From positions 1 through 43,776 of the forward strand of contig NZ_AWXC01000009.1 of assembly GCF_000479005.1 (NCBI RefSeq): a stretch of DNA of 43,776 bases, given 5' to 3'. This DNA comes from Prevotella sp. BV3P1. GTDB lineage: Bacteria > Bacteroidota > Bacteroidia > Bacteroidales > Bacteroidaceae. Of this stretch, positions 34,923 through 43,424 are shown one piece after another. The first letter of the stretch is position 1; the number at the start of each line of letters is the position of its first letter. Position numbers and translations under genes: made by a program. Below the pieces are notes generated by a model. That model saw only the letters and a list, made by a program, of their open reading frames with translations. It made no database searches and was not told the DNA's origin.

Positions 34923-35915
34923 TCAGAGTCCTAACTTCTTGGATATCTCCAGCATGCGGTTGATGGGTCGAATGGCCTTTCGTGCCACGTCGGCGGGAAC
35001 CTCTATAGTGGGCCATTCATACTTCAAACAGTTGTATAGCTTGCACATGTTGATGAGCTTCATGTAGTTGCACTCGTTGCAAGCGCAGGTGCTATCGTTG
35101 GGAGGAGCAGGGATGAATGTTTTCTGCGGAGCCGCTTTCTGCATTTCATGCAGGATTCCGCTCTCGGTGGCCACGATGAATTCTTTCGCTTCATCGTTGA
35201 TGCTGTACTTCAGCAGGGCCGCCGTGCTGCCCACCTTGTCGGCTAATTTGACCACCGGCCCTTTGCATTCGGGGTGTGCTAAGATTTTGGCACCCGGATG
35301 TTCGGCCTTGAGTTGGAGAATCTTTTCTACCGAAAACTTCTCGTGTACATGGCAGGCACCCTTCCAAAGCAGCATGTTACGGCCGGTCAGGCTGTTGATG
35401 TATCCGCCCAAATTCTCATCGGGACCGAAGATAATCGGGGTGTCTTTGGGGAATGATTCAACGATTTGGCGCGCGTTGCTGCTGGTTACCACCACGTCGG
35501 TGACGGCTTTTGTGGCAGCGGTGGTGTTGACATAACTAATCACGGTGTGGTCGGGATGCGCCTCAACAAACTGCTTGAACTCGTCGGCCGGACAGCTCTC
35601 GGCCAGCGAACACGAGGCGTTGAGGTCGGGTACCAGCACTTTCTTGTCAGGACAGAGTATCTTGTTGGTCTCGCCCATGAAGTGAACGCCGCACATGACG
35701 ATAATCTCAGCATCGGTGGTGGCAGCCTTTTGCGCCAGTGCCAAGCTGTCTCCCACGAAGTCGGCGATATCTTGAACATCGCTCTCTGTGTAATAGTGAG
35801 CCATGATGATGGCATTCTTCTCTTTGCACATCCGGCGTATCTCAGCCTTGATGTCTGTTCCTTCTGGGATTGGCTCGTTGACAAAGCCTTTTTCCTTCCA
35901 TTCTTGTTTGATCAT
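34923..35915 (-). CDS. nadA: Quinolinate synthase A
   Basis: A 330-residue iron-sulfur enzyme condensing iminoaspartate (from NadB) with dihydroxyacetone phosphate to quinolinate. Signatures are IMAHYYTESDVQDIADFVGD, IIVMCGVHFMGETNKILCP, DLNASCSLAESCP, FGPDENLGGYINSLTGRNML, and HPECKGPVVKLADKVGSTAA. The C-terminal CACNECNYMKL also carries cysteines. Cysteines of the three cluster-binding positions (MCGVHF, HPECKG, and CNECNYMK) are all present. It starts 21 bases after the nadB stop and lies between nadB and nadC. An oxygen-sensitive [4Fe-4S] cluster suits an anaerobe. The length is normal for this subfamily. Confidence 0.97.
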   Translation of the reverse strand: MIKQEWKEKGFVNEPIPEGTDIKAEIRRMCKEKNAIIMAHYYTESDVQDIADFVGDSLALAQKAATTDAEIIVMCGVHFMGETNKILCPDKKVLVPDLNASCSLAESCPADEFKQFVEAHPDHTVISYVNTTAATKAVTDVVVTSSNARQIVESFPKDTPIIFGPDENLGGYINSLTGRNMLLWKGACHVHEKFSVEKILQLKAEHPGAKILAHPECKGPVVKLADKVGSTAALLKYSINDEAKEFIVATESGILHEMQKAAPQKTFIPAPPNDSTCACNECNYMKLINMCKLYNCLKYEWPTIEVPADVARKAIRPINRMLEISKKLGL

Positions 35916-35936
35916 AATGTATTGTATAAGTGCCTG

Positions 35937-37523
35937 CTAAAGGTCGTAGGCATGTTTGGGATAGTCTACTGTATAGTGCAGTCCTCGGCTCTCTTTGCGC
36001 TCGATGGCCTGCCGTGTGATGAGGTATCCCACGTTGATGATGTTGCGCAGTTCGCAGATATCTCTGGTGGCTTTGACGCGTTTGAACAGCTCTTCGGTCT
36101 CCTCGTAGAGCAGATCGAGGCGTTTCCAAGCACGATGTAGGCGCAGGTCGCTCCGCACGATGCCCACATAGTTGGACATGATTTGTCCCACTTCGCGTTC
36201 GTCTTGGGCGATGAGCACCTTCTCTTCGTTGCTCATTGTACCTTCATCATTCCATTCTGGCACCTTGTCGTTGAACTGATAGTCGTCGATAACGCGCACG
36301 GCATGTTCGGCAGCCGACTTGGCATAAACCACAGCCTCGATGAGTGAGTTGCTGGCCAAGCGGTTTCCACCATGTAAACCGGTGCATGAGCATTCGCCCA
36401 CCGCATAGAGTCGGTGGATGGAACTCTCGCCGTTGAGGTCAACCTTGATACCTCCACACATGTAGTGTGCGCTGGGACAGACGGGGATGTACTCCTTGGT
36501 GATGTCGACACCTATGGTGAGACACTTGGCGTAGATGTGCGGAAAGTGCTTTTTGGTCTCCTCCGCATCTTTGTGAGTGACGTCCAAACAAACGTGGTTG
36601 AGGCCGTGGAGCTTCATCTCTCTGTCAATGGCGCGGGCCACAATGTCACGCGGAGCCAGTGACAATCGTTTGTCGTACTTCTGCATAAACTCCTCACCAT
36701 TGGGCAAACGCAGCACGCCACCGTACCCTCTCATGGCCTCGGTGATGAGAAAGGCGGGGTGAGTTTCGGCCGGATTGTAAAGCACCGTTGGGTGAAACTG
36801 CACGAACTCCATGTCCTTGACCGTTCCCTTGGCCCGATAAACCATGGCAATGCCGTCGCCTGTGGCGATGTTTGGATTGGACGTGGTGGCATACACGGCA
36901 CCCGTTCCGCCCGTTGCCATCAGGGTGACGCGGCTCAAGAAGGTGTCTATCTTATGGGTGTCGGGATCCAAGATGTAAGCGCCGTAGCACTCGATGTCGG
37001 GCGTTTTGCGCGTCACCTCAATGCCCAAATGGTGTTGGGTGATGATTTCAACAGCGAAATGGTTTTCCAACACGGTGATGTTCTTGTTGGTTCTCACGGC
37101 ATTCATCAATCCTCTTTGAATTTCAAAGCCCGTGTCATCCTTGTGGTGTAATATTCTGAATTCGCTGTGTCCTCCCTCCCGATGCAAGTCGAATTGGCCT
37201 TCAGGGGTCTTGTCGAAGTTGACTCCCCACTTCACCAAGTCGTCAATGGCCTTGGGAGCGTTGCGCACAACATGTTCAACCGCGTTGCGGTCGGAGATGA
37301 AATCGCCCGCAATCATCGTGTCCTCGATGTGTTTTTCGAAGTTGTCTACCTTCAAATTAGTCACCGAGGCGATACCTCCCTGTGCCTTGGACGTGTTGGT
37401 CTCGTCCAGGGTAGTCTTGCAAACCAAGGCCACTTTACCTTTTCCACTGTTAGCAACTTTGAGTGCAAAGCTCATGCCTGCCACTCCACCCCCTATTACC
37501 AGGAAATCAAATTTTCGTATCAT
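35937..37523 (-). CDS. nadB: L-aspartate oxidase
   Basis: A 528-residue FAD enzyme oxidising L-aspartate to iminoaspartate, the first step of de novo NAD synthesis; in anaerobes fumarate can replace oxygen as acceptor. Visible are the dinucleotide-binding FLVIGGGVAGMSFALKVA (residues 7-24), SKAQGGIASVTN, HREGGHSEFRILHHKD, the active-site region TGGTGAVYATTSNPNIATGDG, EFVQFHPTVLY, MCGGIKVDLNGESSIHRLYAVGE and GLHGGNRLASNSLIEAVVYAKSAAEHA. The C-terminal helical domain is complete. It is the first gene of the nad operon. It is preceded by a -7/-33 promoter whose -33 overlaps the palindrome TGCAACC-TG-GGTTGCA. Confidence 0.97.
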   Translation of the reverse strand: MIRKFDFLVIGGGVAGMSFALKVANSGKGKVALVCKTTLDETNTSKAQGGIASVTNLKVDNFEKHIEDTMIAGDFISDRNAVEHVVRNAPKAIDDLVKWGVNFDKTPEGQFDLHREGGHSEFRILHHKDDTGFEIQRGLMNAVRTNKNITVLENHFAVEIITQHHLGIEVTRKTPDIECYGAYILDPDTHKIDTFLSRVTLMATGGTGAVYATTSNPNIATGDGIAMVYRAKGTVKDMEFVQFHPTVLYNPAETHPAFLITEAMRGYGGVLRLPNGEEFMQKYDKRLSLAPRDIVARAIDREMKLHGLNHVCLDVTHKDAEETKKHFPHIYAKCLTIGVDITKEYIPVCPSAHYMCGGIKVDLNGESSIHRLYAVGECSCTGLHGGNRLASNSLIEAVVYAKSAAEHAVRVIDDYQFNDKVPEWNDEGTMSNEEKVLIAQDEREVGQIMSNYVGIVRSDLRLHRAWKRLDLLYEETEELFKRVKATRDICELRNIINVGYLITRQAIERKESRGLHYTVDYPKHAYDL

Positions 37524-37557
37524 GATGTGCTATGTTATGTTAATAAACCTATCCACG

Positions 37558-37588
37558 CAAAGATAATGAAAAAAAATCACACATGCAA
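37558..37588 (-). promoter_or_regulatory. nadBAC promoter (TTG, 20-base spacer, TATCTTTG)
   Basis: On the minus strand TTG (37588-37586) is followed after 20 bases by TATCTTTG (37565-37558), a full Bacteroidota -33/-7 arrangement, leaving about 30 bases of leader before the nadB ATG at 37523. Confidence 0.7.
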
Positions 37589-37599
37589 CCTGGGTTGCA
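37584..37599. promoter_or_regulatory. Palindromic operator candidate at nadB promoter
   Basis: TGCAACC-TG-GGTTGCA: two perfect 7-bp arms with a 2-base centre, one arm overlapping the -33 element. The same arms occur before the P-type ATPase gene at 39786-39800 with a 1-base centre. The placement would let a bound protein block the promoter. Confidence 0.55.
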
Positions 37600-37644
37600 A
37601 AAAACGAAAAAGAGAGACCGTAGCCTCCCTTCTGATAGTTCATT

Positions 37645-38070
37645 TTATGTTGTTTTCTGCTTTCTCATAGCCAAAGCCTTATCTTCTGCAGCCTCCATGA
37701 TTTCGCGTTCGCCCGGACCTTTGTCGTTGATGCCGCAGAGATGCAGGATGCCATGGATGATCACGCGATAGAGTTCTTCCTCGTAGGGCTTGCCGAAACG
37801 CTCTGCGTTGGTGCGCACCGTGTCCAGACTGATGACGATGTCACCATTGATGATGTCGCCCTCGTCGTAATCAAAGGTGATGATATCGGTGTAATAGTCG
37901 TGTCCCAAGTACTCGTTGTTCACTTCCAGAATCTTCTCGTCGTTAACGAACATGTAGCCCACCTCTCCTATTTTGCGTCCGTAGGTGGCTGCTACGGCCT
38001 TGATCCAAGCGGATGTTTCGCGCTTTTTAATCTTCGGCATCTTCACGCCGTCTGTGTTATAGGTAATCAT
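37645..38070 (-). CDS. ybeY: Endoribonuclease YbeY (16S rRNA 3'-end maturation)
   Basis: A 141-residue metal-dependent RNase of the UPF0054/YbeY family, active in 16S rRNA processing and ribosome quality control. The signature segment is YRVIIHGILHLCGINDKGPGE. The first two metal-binding histidines (HGILH) are present, but the third His of the canonical HGxLHLxGxDH is Asp here. The Bacteroidota form commonly reads CGxxD, so this is probably a lineage variant rather than a defect. VNDEKILEVNNEYLGHDYYTDIITFDYDEG is the typical N-terminal half. It is the last gene of the ruvB-coaD-ybeY group, 48 bases after coaD. Confidence 0.93.
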   Translation of the reverse strand: MITYNTDGVKMPKIKKRETSAWIKAVAATYGRKIGEVGYMFVNDEKILEVNNEYLGHDYYTDIITFDYDEGDIINGDIVISLDTVRTNAERFGKPYEEELYRVIIHGILHLCGINDKGPGEREIMEAAEDKALAMRKQKTT

Positions 38071-38118
38071 ATAAAAACCATTTTTCGGTTTCCACTCGTA
38101 TGAGTGTGTTTGTTAGAT

Positions 38119-38592
38119 CTATTTTGTATGATCTGTTTTTCGTTGGGGAAGAAACATGGATGCGTCGGCACTATAGTGTAAAAGTTCGCGCACGAGTGAC
38201 GAACTCACGCTGGCCATCCCTGGATCGGCAAACAGCAGAATGGTGTCGATGCCGCCAATTTGCCGATTGATGTCGGCTTGTTCGCGCTCGTACTCAAAGT
38301 CTTTCACCGACCGTACGCCTTTGATGAGGTACTTGGCGCCCTCTCGTTTGGCGAAATCCACGGCCAAGTCGTGATACGACTTCACGCTGATGCGCGGCTC
38401 ATCGGCATACAAATCGCCAATGGCCTTGACGCGTTCTTCATCGCTGTATCTATATTTTTTTTGCATGTTCACACCCACACCGATGACCAAGCGGTCAAAC
38501 AGGGGCAAGACGCGACGAACGATGGAGTCGTGTCCGATGGTGTAGGGATCGAAACTGCCTGCGAAAATGCCGATTTTAGGCTTGCTATCCAT
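38119..38592 (-). CDS. coaD: Phosphopantetheine adenylyltransferase
   Basis: A 157-residue nucleotidyltransferase making dephospho-CoA from 4'-phosphopantetheine and ATP, the fourth step of coenzyme A synthesis. The nucleotidyltransferase motif is GIFAGSFDPYTIGHDSIVRR (T/HxGH as TIGH), followed by LFDRLVIGVGVNMQKKYRYS, KYLIKGVRSVKDFEYE and a Bacteroidota-like DTILLFADPGMASVSSSLVRELLHYS. In well-studied homologues the last block reads FL.....FISSS.VRE. It begins 16 bases after the ruvB stop and is clearly in its operon. The length is normal. Confidence 0.97.
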   Translation of the reverse strand: MDSKPKIGIFAGSFDPYTIGHDSIVRRVLPLFDRLVIGVGVNMQKKYRYSDEERVKAIGDLYADEPRISVKSYHDLAVDFAKREGAKYLIKGVRSVKDFEYEREQADINRQIGGIDTILLFADPGMASVSSSLVRELLHYSADASMFLPQRKTDHTK

Positions 38593-38608
38593 GTTTTCTT
38601 CCTTGTCG

Positions 38609-39661
38609 TTAAGTAAACAGTCCGGGTTCCATCAAGTTGCCTTTGTAAAGATCTCTGCCCAGATGTTCGTAGGCTAAATGGGTGGCCATGCGCCCTCTTG
38701 GCGTTCGTTTGATGAATCCTTCCATGATGAGGAAAGGCTCGTACACCTCTTCCACCGTGCCCGTATCTTCGCCAATGGCGGTCGCAATGGTGCTCAGTCC
38801 TACGGGACCGCCCTGGAACTTGTCGATGATGGTGAGCAAGATTTTATTGTCTATCTCGTCCAACCCATATTGGTCGATGTTCAATGCCTGTAAGGCAAAC
38901 TGTGCGATGCGGGTGTTGATGCTGCCATTTCCCTTGACTTGTGCGAAATCGCGCACCCTTCTCAGCAGGGCGTTGGCGATACGAGGCGTGCCTCTGGAGC
39001 GACGTGCGATCTCGTGAGCGGCGTCCTCGTCAATGGGTACGTTGAGGATGTTTGCGCTGCGCCTGATGATTTTCTGCAATGTTTCGGGCGCATAGTACTC
39101 CAAGTGCATGTTGATGCCGAAACGAGCACGCAGCGGTGCCGTGAGCAGTCCGCTTCTCGTGGTGGCTCCCACCAAGGTAAACGGGTTCAAGTCTATTTGG
39201 ATAGAGCGCGCCGACGGACCCTTGTCGATCATGATGTCGATGCGATAGTCTTCCATGGCCGAGTACAGATACTCTTCGACTACCGGTGACAGACGGTGAA
39301 TCTCATCGATGAACAGCACGTCGTTTGGCTCGAGCGAGGTCAAGATGCCAGCCAAGTCGCCCGGTTTGTCGAGCACTGGTCCGCTGGTTAGTTTGAACCC
39401 TACGCCCAGTTCGTTGGCAATGATGTTGCTCAAGGTGGTCTTTCCCAGTCCGGGAGGTCCGTGCAAGAGGGTGTGATCGAGCGGTTCGCCGCGGTATTTG
39501 GCAGCCTCTACGAAGATTTGAAGATTCTCCACAACCTTAGGTTGCCCGCTGAAATCGTTGAATTTCAGGGGCCTCAACGCATTCTCAAACTCTTTTTCTG
39601 CCGATGAAATGCGTTCATCTCTGATGTCGAAATCTTCTTCCATACTTGTCGAGACAGTCAT
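38609..39661 (-). CDS. ruvB: Holliday junction branch migration helicase subunit RuvB
   Basis: 350 residues from the ATG at 39661; an in-frame TTG at 39676 is part of the -7 box and is rejected. RuvB is the hexameric AAA+ motor that drives branch migration with RuvA. Walker A is GPPGLGKTT (68-76), Walker B is [12 protein letters not shown] (about 115-126), sensor I is [11 protein letters not shown], and the arginine-finger region is [10 protein letters not shown]. The winged-helix C-terminus contains [29 protein letters not shown] and [17 protein letters not shown]. It is the first gene of a three-gene operon with coaD and ybeY. The mRNA leader would be only a few bases. Confidence 0.98.
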   Translation of the reverse strand: MTVSTSMEEDFDIRDERISSAEKEFENALRPLKFNDFSGQPKVVENLQIFVEAAKYRGEPLDHTLLHGPPGLGKTTLSNIIANELGVGFKLTSGPVLDKPGDLAGILTSLEPNDVLFIDEIHRLSPVVEEYLYSAMEDYRIDIMIDKGPSARSIQIDLNPFTLVGATTRSGLLTAPLRARFGINMHLEYYAPETLQKIIRRSANILNVPIDEDAAHEIARRSRGTPRIANALLRRVRDFAQVKGNGSINTRIAQFALQALNIDQYGLDEIDNKILLTIIDKFQGGPVGLSTIATAIGEDTGTVEEVYEPFLIMEGFIKRTPRGRMATHLAYEHLGRDLYKGNLMEPGLFT

Positions 39662-39673
39662 CTTTAATTTATG

Positions 39674-39681
39674 CAAAGATA
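39674..39681 (-). promoter_or_regulatory. -7 box (TATCTTTG) of the ruvB operon
   Basis: TATCTTTGCA on the minus strand lies 12 bases before the ruvB ATG at 39661, so the transcript is nearly leaderless. This box decides against the upstream TTG start. Confidence 0.65.
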
Positions 39682-39785
39682 ATCATTTTTAATTGATAAT
39701 GCTTGCAACAGATGTTATTTAACGCATGCCGAGACAAAGAATGGCGTGTGGCAAGTGGCTCTTTTCCTTGGTGCAAGGTGCACTT

Positions 39786-39800
39786 TGCAACCCGGTTGCA
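39786..39800. promoter_or_regulatory. Palindromic operator candidate before the P-type ATPase
   Basis: TGCAACC-C-GGTTGCA, perfect 7-bp arms identical to those at the nadB promoter, 12 bases before the -7 box. In Bacteroidota metal-efflux ATPases are often controlled by Fur- or MerR-type regulators; none is encoded in the window, so the binding protein is unknown. Confidence 0.55.
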
Positions 39801-39812
39801 TCTTCTTTTTCG

Positions 39813-39820
39813 TACTTTTG
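39813..39820 (+). promoter_or_regulatory. Candidate -7 box (TACTTTTG) for the P-type ATPase gene
   Basis: TACTTTTGCAGC fits TAnnTTTG and lies 30 bases before ATG at 39851. The nearest TTG upstream (39796-39798) is in the palindrome but at a shorter spacing than usual. Confidence 0.5.
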
Positions 39821-39850
39821 CAGCAGTAAAATTTTAATATACACAAAGAT

Positions 39851-41701
39851 ATGGAAGACATTCATGAAGAAGAGCAGATGGCCTGGTGGAAGATTATCCT
39901 ATCGGGCGTGATGCTTGTCGTGGGCATCGCAGCCCCATATATTGGGTTAACGATTCTCGATGACCAATGGATATCCTTGGCATGGTACGTCGTGGCGTTT
40001 GCCTTTGTGGGCCTGCCGGTGATGAAAGAAGCGTGGGAATGTGCCGCGAAAGGCGACGTATTCAGTGAGTTCATGCTCATGACGATTGCCTGTATCGGTG
40101 CTTTCGCCATCGGTGAATATCCCGAAGCGGTTGCCGTGATGCTGCTGTACTGCATTGGTGAGGCGTTGCAAGACCGTGCTGTAGACCGTGCCAGAGATAA
40201 CATTCGCGCGCTGGTGGCTTTCAGACCAACCCTGGCTCGCGTGGTCGTTGATGACACAACCGTGGAGAAACAGCCCGCTGAAGTGGCCGTGGGCGATGTG
40301 ATTGAGGTGAAGGCTGGCGAGCGAGTGCCACTTGATGGCACCCTGTTGTCAGATTCGGCCTCGCTGAATACAGCAGCTCTGACGGGCGAATCGATGCCCC
40401 GAACGATGGAGAAAGGCGAGGAGGTGATGGCGGGCATGATAGCCGTTGACCAAGTTTTACGCCTTAAGGTGACCCGTCCTGAAAGTCAGTCGGCCATCTC
40501 GCGCATCTTGAAAATGGTGGAAGATGCTGCCGATCGCAAGGCTCCTACCGAACTGTTCATTCGTCGCTTCGCTCGCATTTACACCCCCATCGTTGTCATG
40601 CTGGCGGCCTTGACCATTCTGCTACCTTATCTATATAGTTTGTTCGACGCCAACTTTACCTACGTTTTCAGCGAGTGGTTCCGCCGTGCGTTGGTCTTCC
40701 TGGTTATCTCTTGCCCCTGCGCGCTGGTCATCAGCGTGCCGCTGGGTTATTTTGCGGGTATCGGTTCGGCCTCTAAGCGGGGCATTCTGTTCAAGGGGAG
40801 CAACTACCTTGACGCCATTACCGAGGTTGATTTGGTGATGTTCGACAAGACCGGCACGCTCACTACGGGCGAATTTGCCGTGCAAAGTGTGGAGGGACTG
40901 GATGAGGAAACGCTCAAGACGGTGTCGGCTATCGAGAAGTCGAGCAATCACCCCATCGCTAAAGCCATCGTGCGTTATTGTCCGACGGACGAGAAGATAG
41001 ATGCCAAAGACATTGCCGGGCATGGCTTGCAGACCGATGAGTGGCTGGTGGGCAACCTGAAACTGCTGGAGCGTGAAAATGTATTCTTCCCAGATGCGTT
41101 GCGCAATATTCCCGAAACTGTGGTTTGTGTGGCCCATCTCGGTCGCTATGTGGGGCATATCATCCTGGCTGACAAGGTGAAAGATGATGCCAAACAGGCT
41201 GTTGAATCGCTGCCCGTGCGTGTGGAGATGTTGTCGGGCGATCGTCAGGAGCTGGTTTCAAAGGTAGCTTCGAGCCTCGGCATACGCAAGGCATACGGCG
41301 ACTTGCTGCCCGAAGGCAAGGTGAAACACATAGAACAGGCCAAATACATGGGGCAGCGTGTGGCCTTCGTGGGCGATGGTATCAACGACGCACCGGTGCT
41401 GGCACTGAGTGATGTGGGCATTGCCATGGGTGGATTGGGTTCTGACATGGCCATCGAAACCGCCGATATCATCATTCAGACCGATCAACCTTCGAAGGTG
41501 GCCGATGCCATCCGTATCGGTAAATACACGCGCCGAATCGTCAATCAGAACATCTGGCTGGCCCTCATCATCAAGGCTCTGGTGATGCTGTTGGGGCTGT
41601 TGGGCCTGGCTAACCTGTGGATGGCCGTGTTTGCCGATTCGGGTGTGGCACTATTGGCCGTGCTCAATTCGTCGCGCATCTTCTTGAAGAACAACAAATA
41701 G
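39851..41701 (+). CDS. Heavy-metal translocating P1B-type ATPase (Zn/Cd/Pb-like), no N-terminal metal-binding domain
   Basis: A 616-residue membrane pump. It has the metal-binding CPC motif (Cys288-Pro-Cys290 in SCPCALVISVPLGYF), the actuator TGES (ALTGESMP), the phosphorylation motif DKTGTLT (Asp332), the HP motif SSNHPIAKAI, and hinge GDGINDAPVLALSDVGIAMG. The last helices have VNQNIWLALIIKALVMLLGL and WMAVFADSGVALLAVLNSSR. A Lys in helix 7 and an Asp in helix 8 mark the P1B-2 group, which exports Zn, Cd or Pb. Unlike many members it has no N-terminal HMA domain or CxxC; the N-terminus is a short acidic MEDIHEEEQ. It is monocistronic, with a strong terminator after it. The gene is likely regulated through the upstream palindrome. 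Confidence 0.94.
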   Translation: MEDIHEEEQMAWWKIILSGVMLVVGIAAPYIGLTILDDQWISLAWYVVAFAFVGLPVMKEAWECAAKGDVFSEFMLMTIACIGAFAIGEYPEAVAVMLLYCIGEALQDRAVDRARDNIRALVAFRPTLARVVVDDTTVEKQPAEVAVGDVIEVKAGERVPLDGTLLSDSASLNTAALTGESMPRTMEKGEEVMAGMIAVDQVLRLKVTRPESQSAISRILKMVEDAADRKAPTELFIRRFARIYTPIVVMLAALTILLPYLYSLFDANFTYVFSEWFRRALVFLVISCPCALVISVPLGYFAGIGSASKRGILFKGSNYLDAITEVDLVMFDKTGTLTTGEFAVQSVEGLDEETLKTVSAIEKSSNHPIAKAIVRYCPTDEKIDAKDIAGHGLQTDEWLVGNLKLLERENVFFPDALRNIPETVVCVAHLGRYVGHIILADKVKDDAKQAVESLPVRVEMLSGDRQELVSKVASSLGIRKAYGDLLPEGKVKHIEQAKYMGQRVAFVGDGINDAPVLALSDVGIAMGGLGSDMAIETADIIIQTDQPSKVADAIRIGKYTRRIVNQNIWLALIIKALVMLLGLLGLANLWMAVFADSGVALLAVLNSSRIFLKNNK

Positions 41702-41772
41702 CAAGCGTCCCATCATGACATCCGTAGGCCTGATGCCCGTCAGTTATGGTCATGGATCATGATTGGAAATTC

Positions 41773-41828
41773 AACATCAATCGAAACGGCCACCCATCGT
41801 ATGAAGATCGATGGGTGGCCGTGTCGAT
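41773..41828. terminator. Bidirectional terminator after the P-type ATPase
   Basis: CGGCCACCCATCG (41787-41799) pairs perfectly with CGATGGGTGGCCG (41809-41821), with outer pairing of ACATC...CGA with TCGATGT. It sits between convergent genes and probably serves both. Confidence 0.7.
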
Positions 41829-41855
41829 GTTGCTTGCGTGCAATGCTGCGTGATG

Positions 41856-42653
41856 TTACGAATCGATCCTCCTTCCCACGTGATCGTAGAAACGATCAAT
41901 GACGCGTAGCATGTCGCTGGGCAGGTATTCGTAAGCCTGTTCAATCAGTTCTTCCGGCACTTCATAATAAGCTTCGGCAATGCTTCCGCAGATGGCAGCC
42001 TTGGTGTCGGTATCGCCACCCGCGCCAACGGCAATGCGAATGGCGTCTTCAAAGCTCTCACTTTCCAGGAAACAGCGGATGGCCCATGGAACCGTTTCTT
42101 GACATGTGCTGTCAAAGTGTCCCAGGTTGCCTATTCTATAGATGTCTTTCAAGGGTGGAATGTCATACCCGAATCTGCTCTTGACGGCATTCTCTATTTC
42201 GTCTTTCGTGATGCGACAGGTACGCAACCAATACACCAGCGTGGCGATGCACTGCGCTCCCCTGATGCCTTCGCTGTGGCAATGGCTTACCTCGGTGCAG
42301 CGTTTGCTTTCGCGAAGCACGTCATGAAAGTCGTCGAAGAGCCATCCTATCGGACTTACGCGCATGGCTGCGCCATTGCCAAACGAACTTTGTGGGAGTG
42401 GGTTCTTCTCTTGTAGCCAAGTTTGATACATGCTGCCATACCCGTTCATGGGGGTGGGATAGCGGTGACACCAGTCGAGAAGCGACTCTTGATAAGGGCG
42501 CATCCGGAGTATGGCGTCGGCTATGGCCACCGTACAGATGGTGTCGTCGGTGTAACTGCATTCTTCCGCAAAGAAGGTGAAACCTGCTTTTGGCGCAGAT
42601 TGGTCAAATTCGTATGGCGAACCTACAATGTCGCCGATGATGGCTCCTAACAT
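41856..42653 (-). CDS. ADP-ribosylglycohydrolase family protein
   Basis: A 265-residue cytoplasmic all-helical hydrolase of the ADP-ribosylglycohydrolase (DraG/ARH) family, which removes ADP-ribose from proteins or small acceptors using two Mg ions. The family's N-terminal MLGAIIGDIVGSPYEF and the metal-binding SYTDDTICTVAIADAIL (Thr-Asp-Asp near 35-38) are present. The C-terminal site AVGAGGDTDTKAAICGSIAEAYY carries the second Asp-Thr-Asp. All metal ligands looked for are intact. NGYGSMYQTWL and FGNGAAMRVSPIGW are also typical. The acceptor cannot be predicted. It is monocistronic, with a candidate -7 box (TACATTTG) at 42692-42685. Confidence 0.94.
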   Translation of the reverse strand: MLGAIIGDIVGSPYEFDQSAPKAGFTFFAEECSYTDDTICTVAIADAILRMRPYQESLLDWCHRYPTPMNGYGSMYQTWLQEKNPLPQSSFGNGAAMRVSPIGWLFDDFHDVLRESKRCTEVSHCHSEGIRGAQCIATLVYWLRTCRITKDEIENAVKSRFGYDIPPLKDIYRIGNLGHFDSTCQETVPWAIRCFLESESFEDAIRIAVGAGGDTDTKAAICGSIAEAYYEVPEELIEQAYEYLPSDMLRVIDRFYDHVGRRIDS

Positions 42654-42684
42654 ATAACAATATAATAGAATTTAAGGTGTTTGA

Positions 42685-42692
42685 CAAATGTA
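42685..42692 (-). promoter_or_regulatory. Candidate -7 box (TACATTTG) for the ADP-ribosylglycohydrolase gene
   Basis: TACATTTG on the minus strand, 31 bases before the ATG at 42653, matches TAnnTTTG. No -33 was evident. Confidence 0.45.
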
Positions 42693-42793
42693 TAAAATAC
42701 TTTCCATACTTTTATCTATCAATAAAGAAGGAGATTTGATTTTATGCTTTATTAACAAACAGTATGCGCTATAATTTGTCCTATCTGTTTCGT

Positions 42794-43424
42794 AGATGAT
42801 ATGGAGTGACTGCCAATCAGACATAAAGAATTTTCTTGACAACATACCCTTCTCTCCTTGGCGTATTTGCGAACAACCTTGATCTTGGTCGCAAATACGC
42901 CAAGCATGAGCGACTTTTGTATCTCATTCATACACATAACGTTACGAATTTTCGCCAATTGTTGGCTCCCGAAAGTCATGCGCTTTTCTGCCAAAAGCAT
43001 TGCTTGAAGTGCCCAATTTGTATGCTTTTGCACGGCAATAGCATGTTGGTAAGCAGGCAAAATGATGCCTTTCATAGCTTAAACCCCGCTTTTTTGTGTA
43101 AATAATCGACATGACGCACCAAATAACCGCTTGTTTGCAGTACGTTTGCCTATTGTTTTTTTTCTATATTGAAAGTTTTGAAGAGTCGTTTTTGGGGCCA
43201 TTTTTTGATAAAATATTCAACAAATTGGCGTGTCGGTGTAAACCTTTTGAGTAGCAGCAAGCACAGCAAGCACGGCACTTTTCCACAGGCTGGCAACCCA
43301 AATGCCCATAGCCTAACCCAGTTGATGCACATAACCCGGTTGCAATTGAAATTCGTTGTCTATCTCTGCTTGCAATGGTACCATAACGCTTCATCTAAGT
43401 GAATTTATCTTTCTTTGTATCGCC
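42794..43424 (-). repeat. Dispersed ~630-bp repeat, copy B (inverted relative to copy A)
   Basis: Read on the minus strand from GGCGATACAAAG (43424) it follows copy A (21935-22564) along its whole length to about ATCATCT (42794), with scattered substitutions and small indels. The 14-bp inverted repeat CTTGGCGTATTTGC/GCAAATACGCCAAG is conserved at 42856-42869 and 42890-42903 with the same 20-base spacer length. The transposase-like reading KQR-TTNFN, then CINWVRL, also recurs, again broken. Beyond 43424 the two copies differ: only here does the transposase-like frame continue upstream to an ATG. Confidence 0.75.

Noticed and set aside
34858..35016. 53-codon N-terminal extension of nadC
   Set aside because: It overlaps nadA, lacks family similarity, and a good ATG lies at 34857.
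39662..39676. TTG start for ruvB
   Set aside because: The TTG is part of the -7 promoter box TATCTTTG and would not be transcribed.
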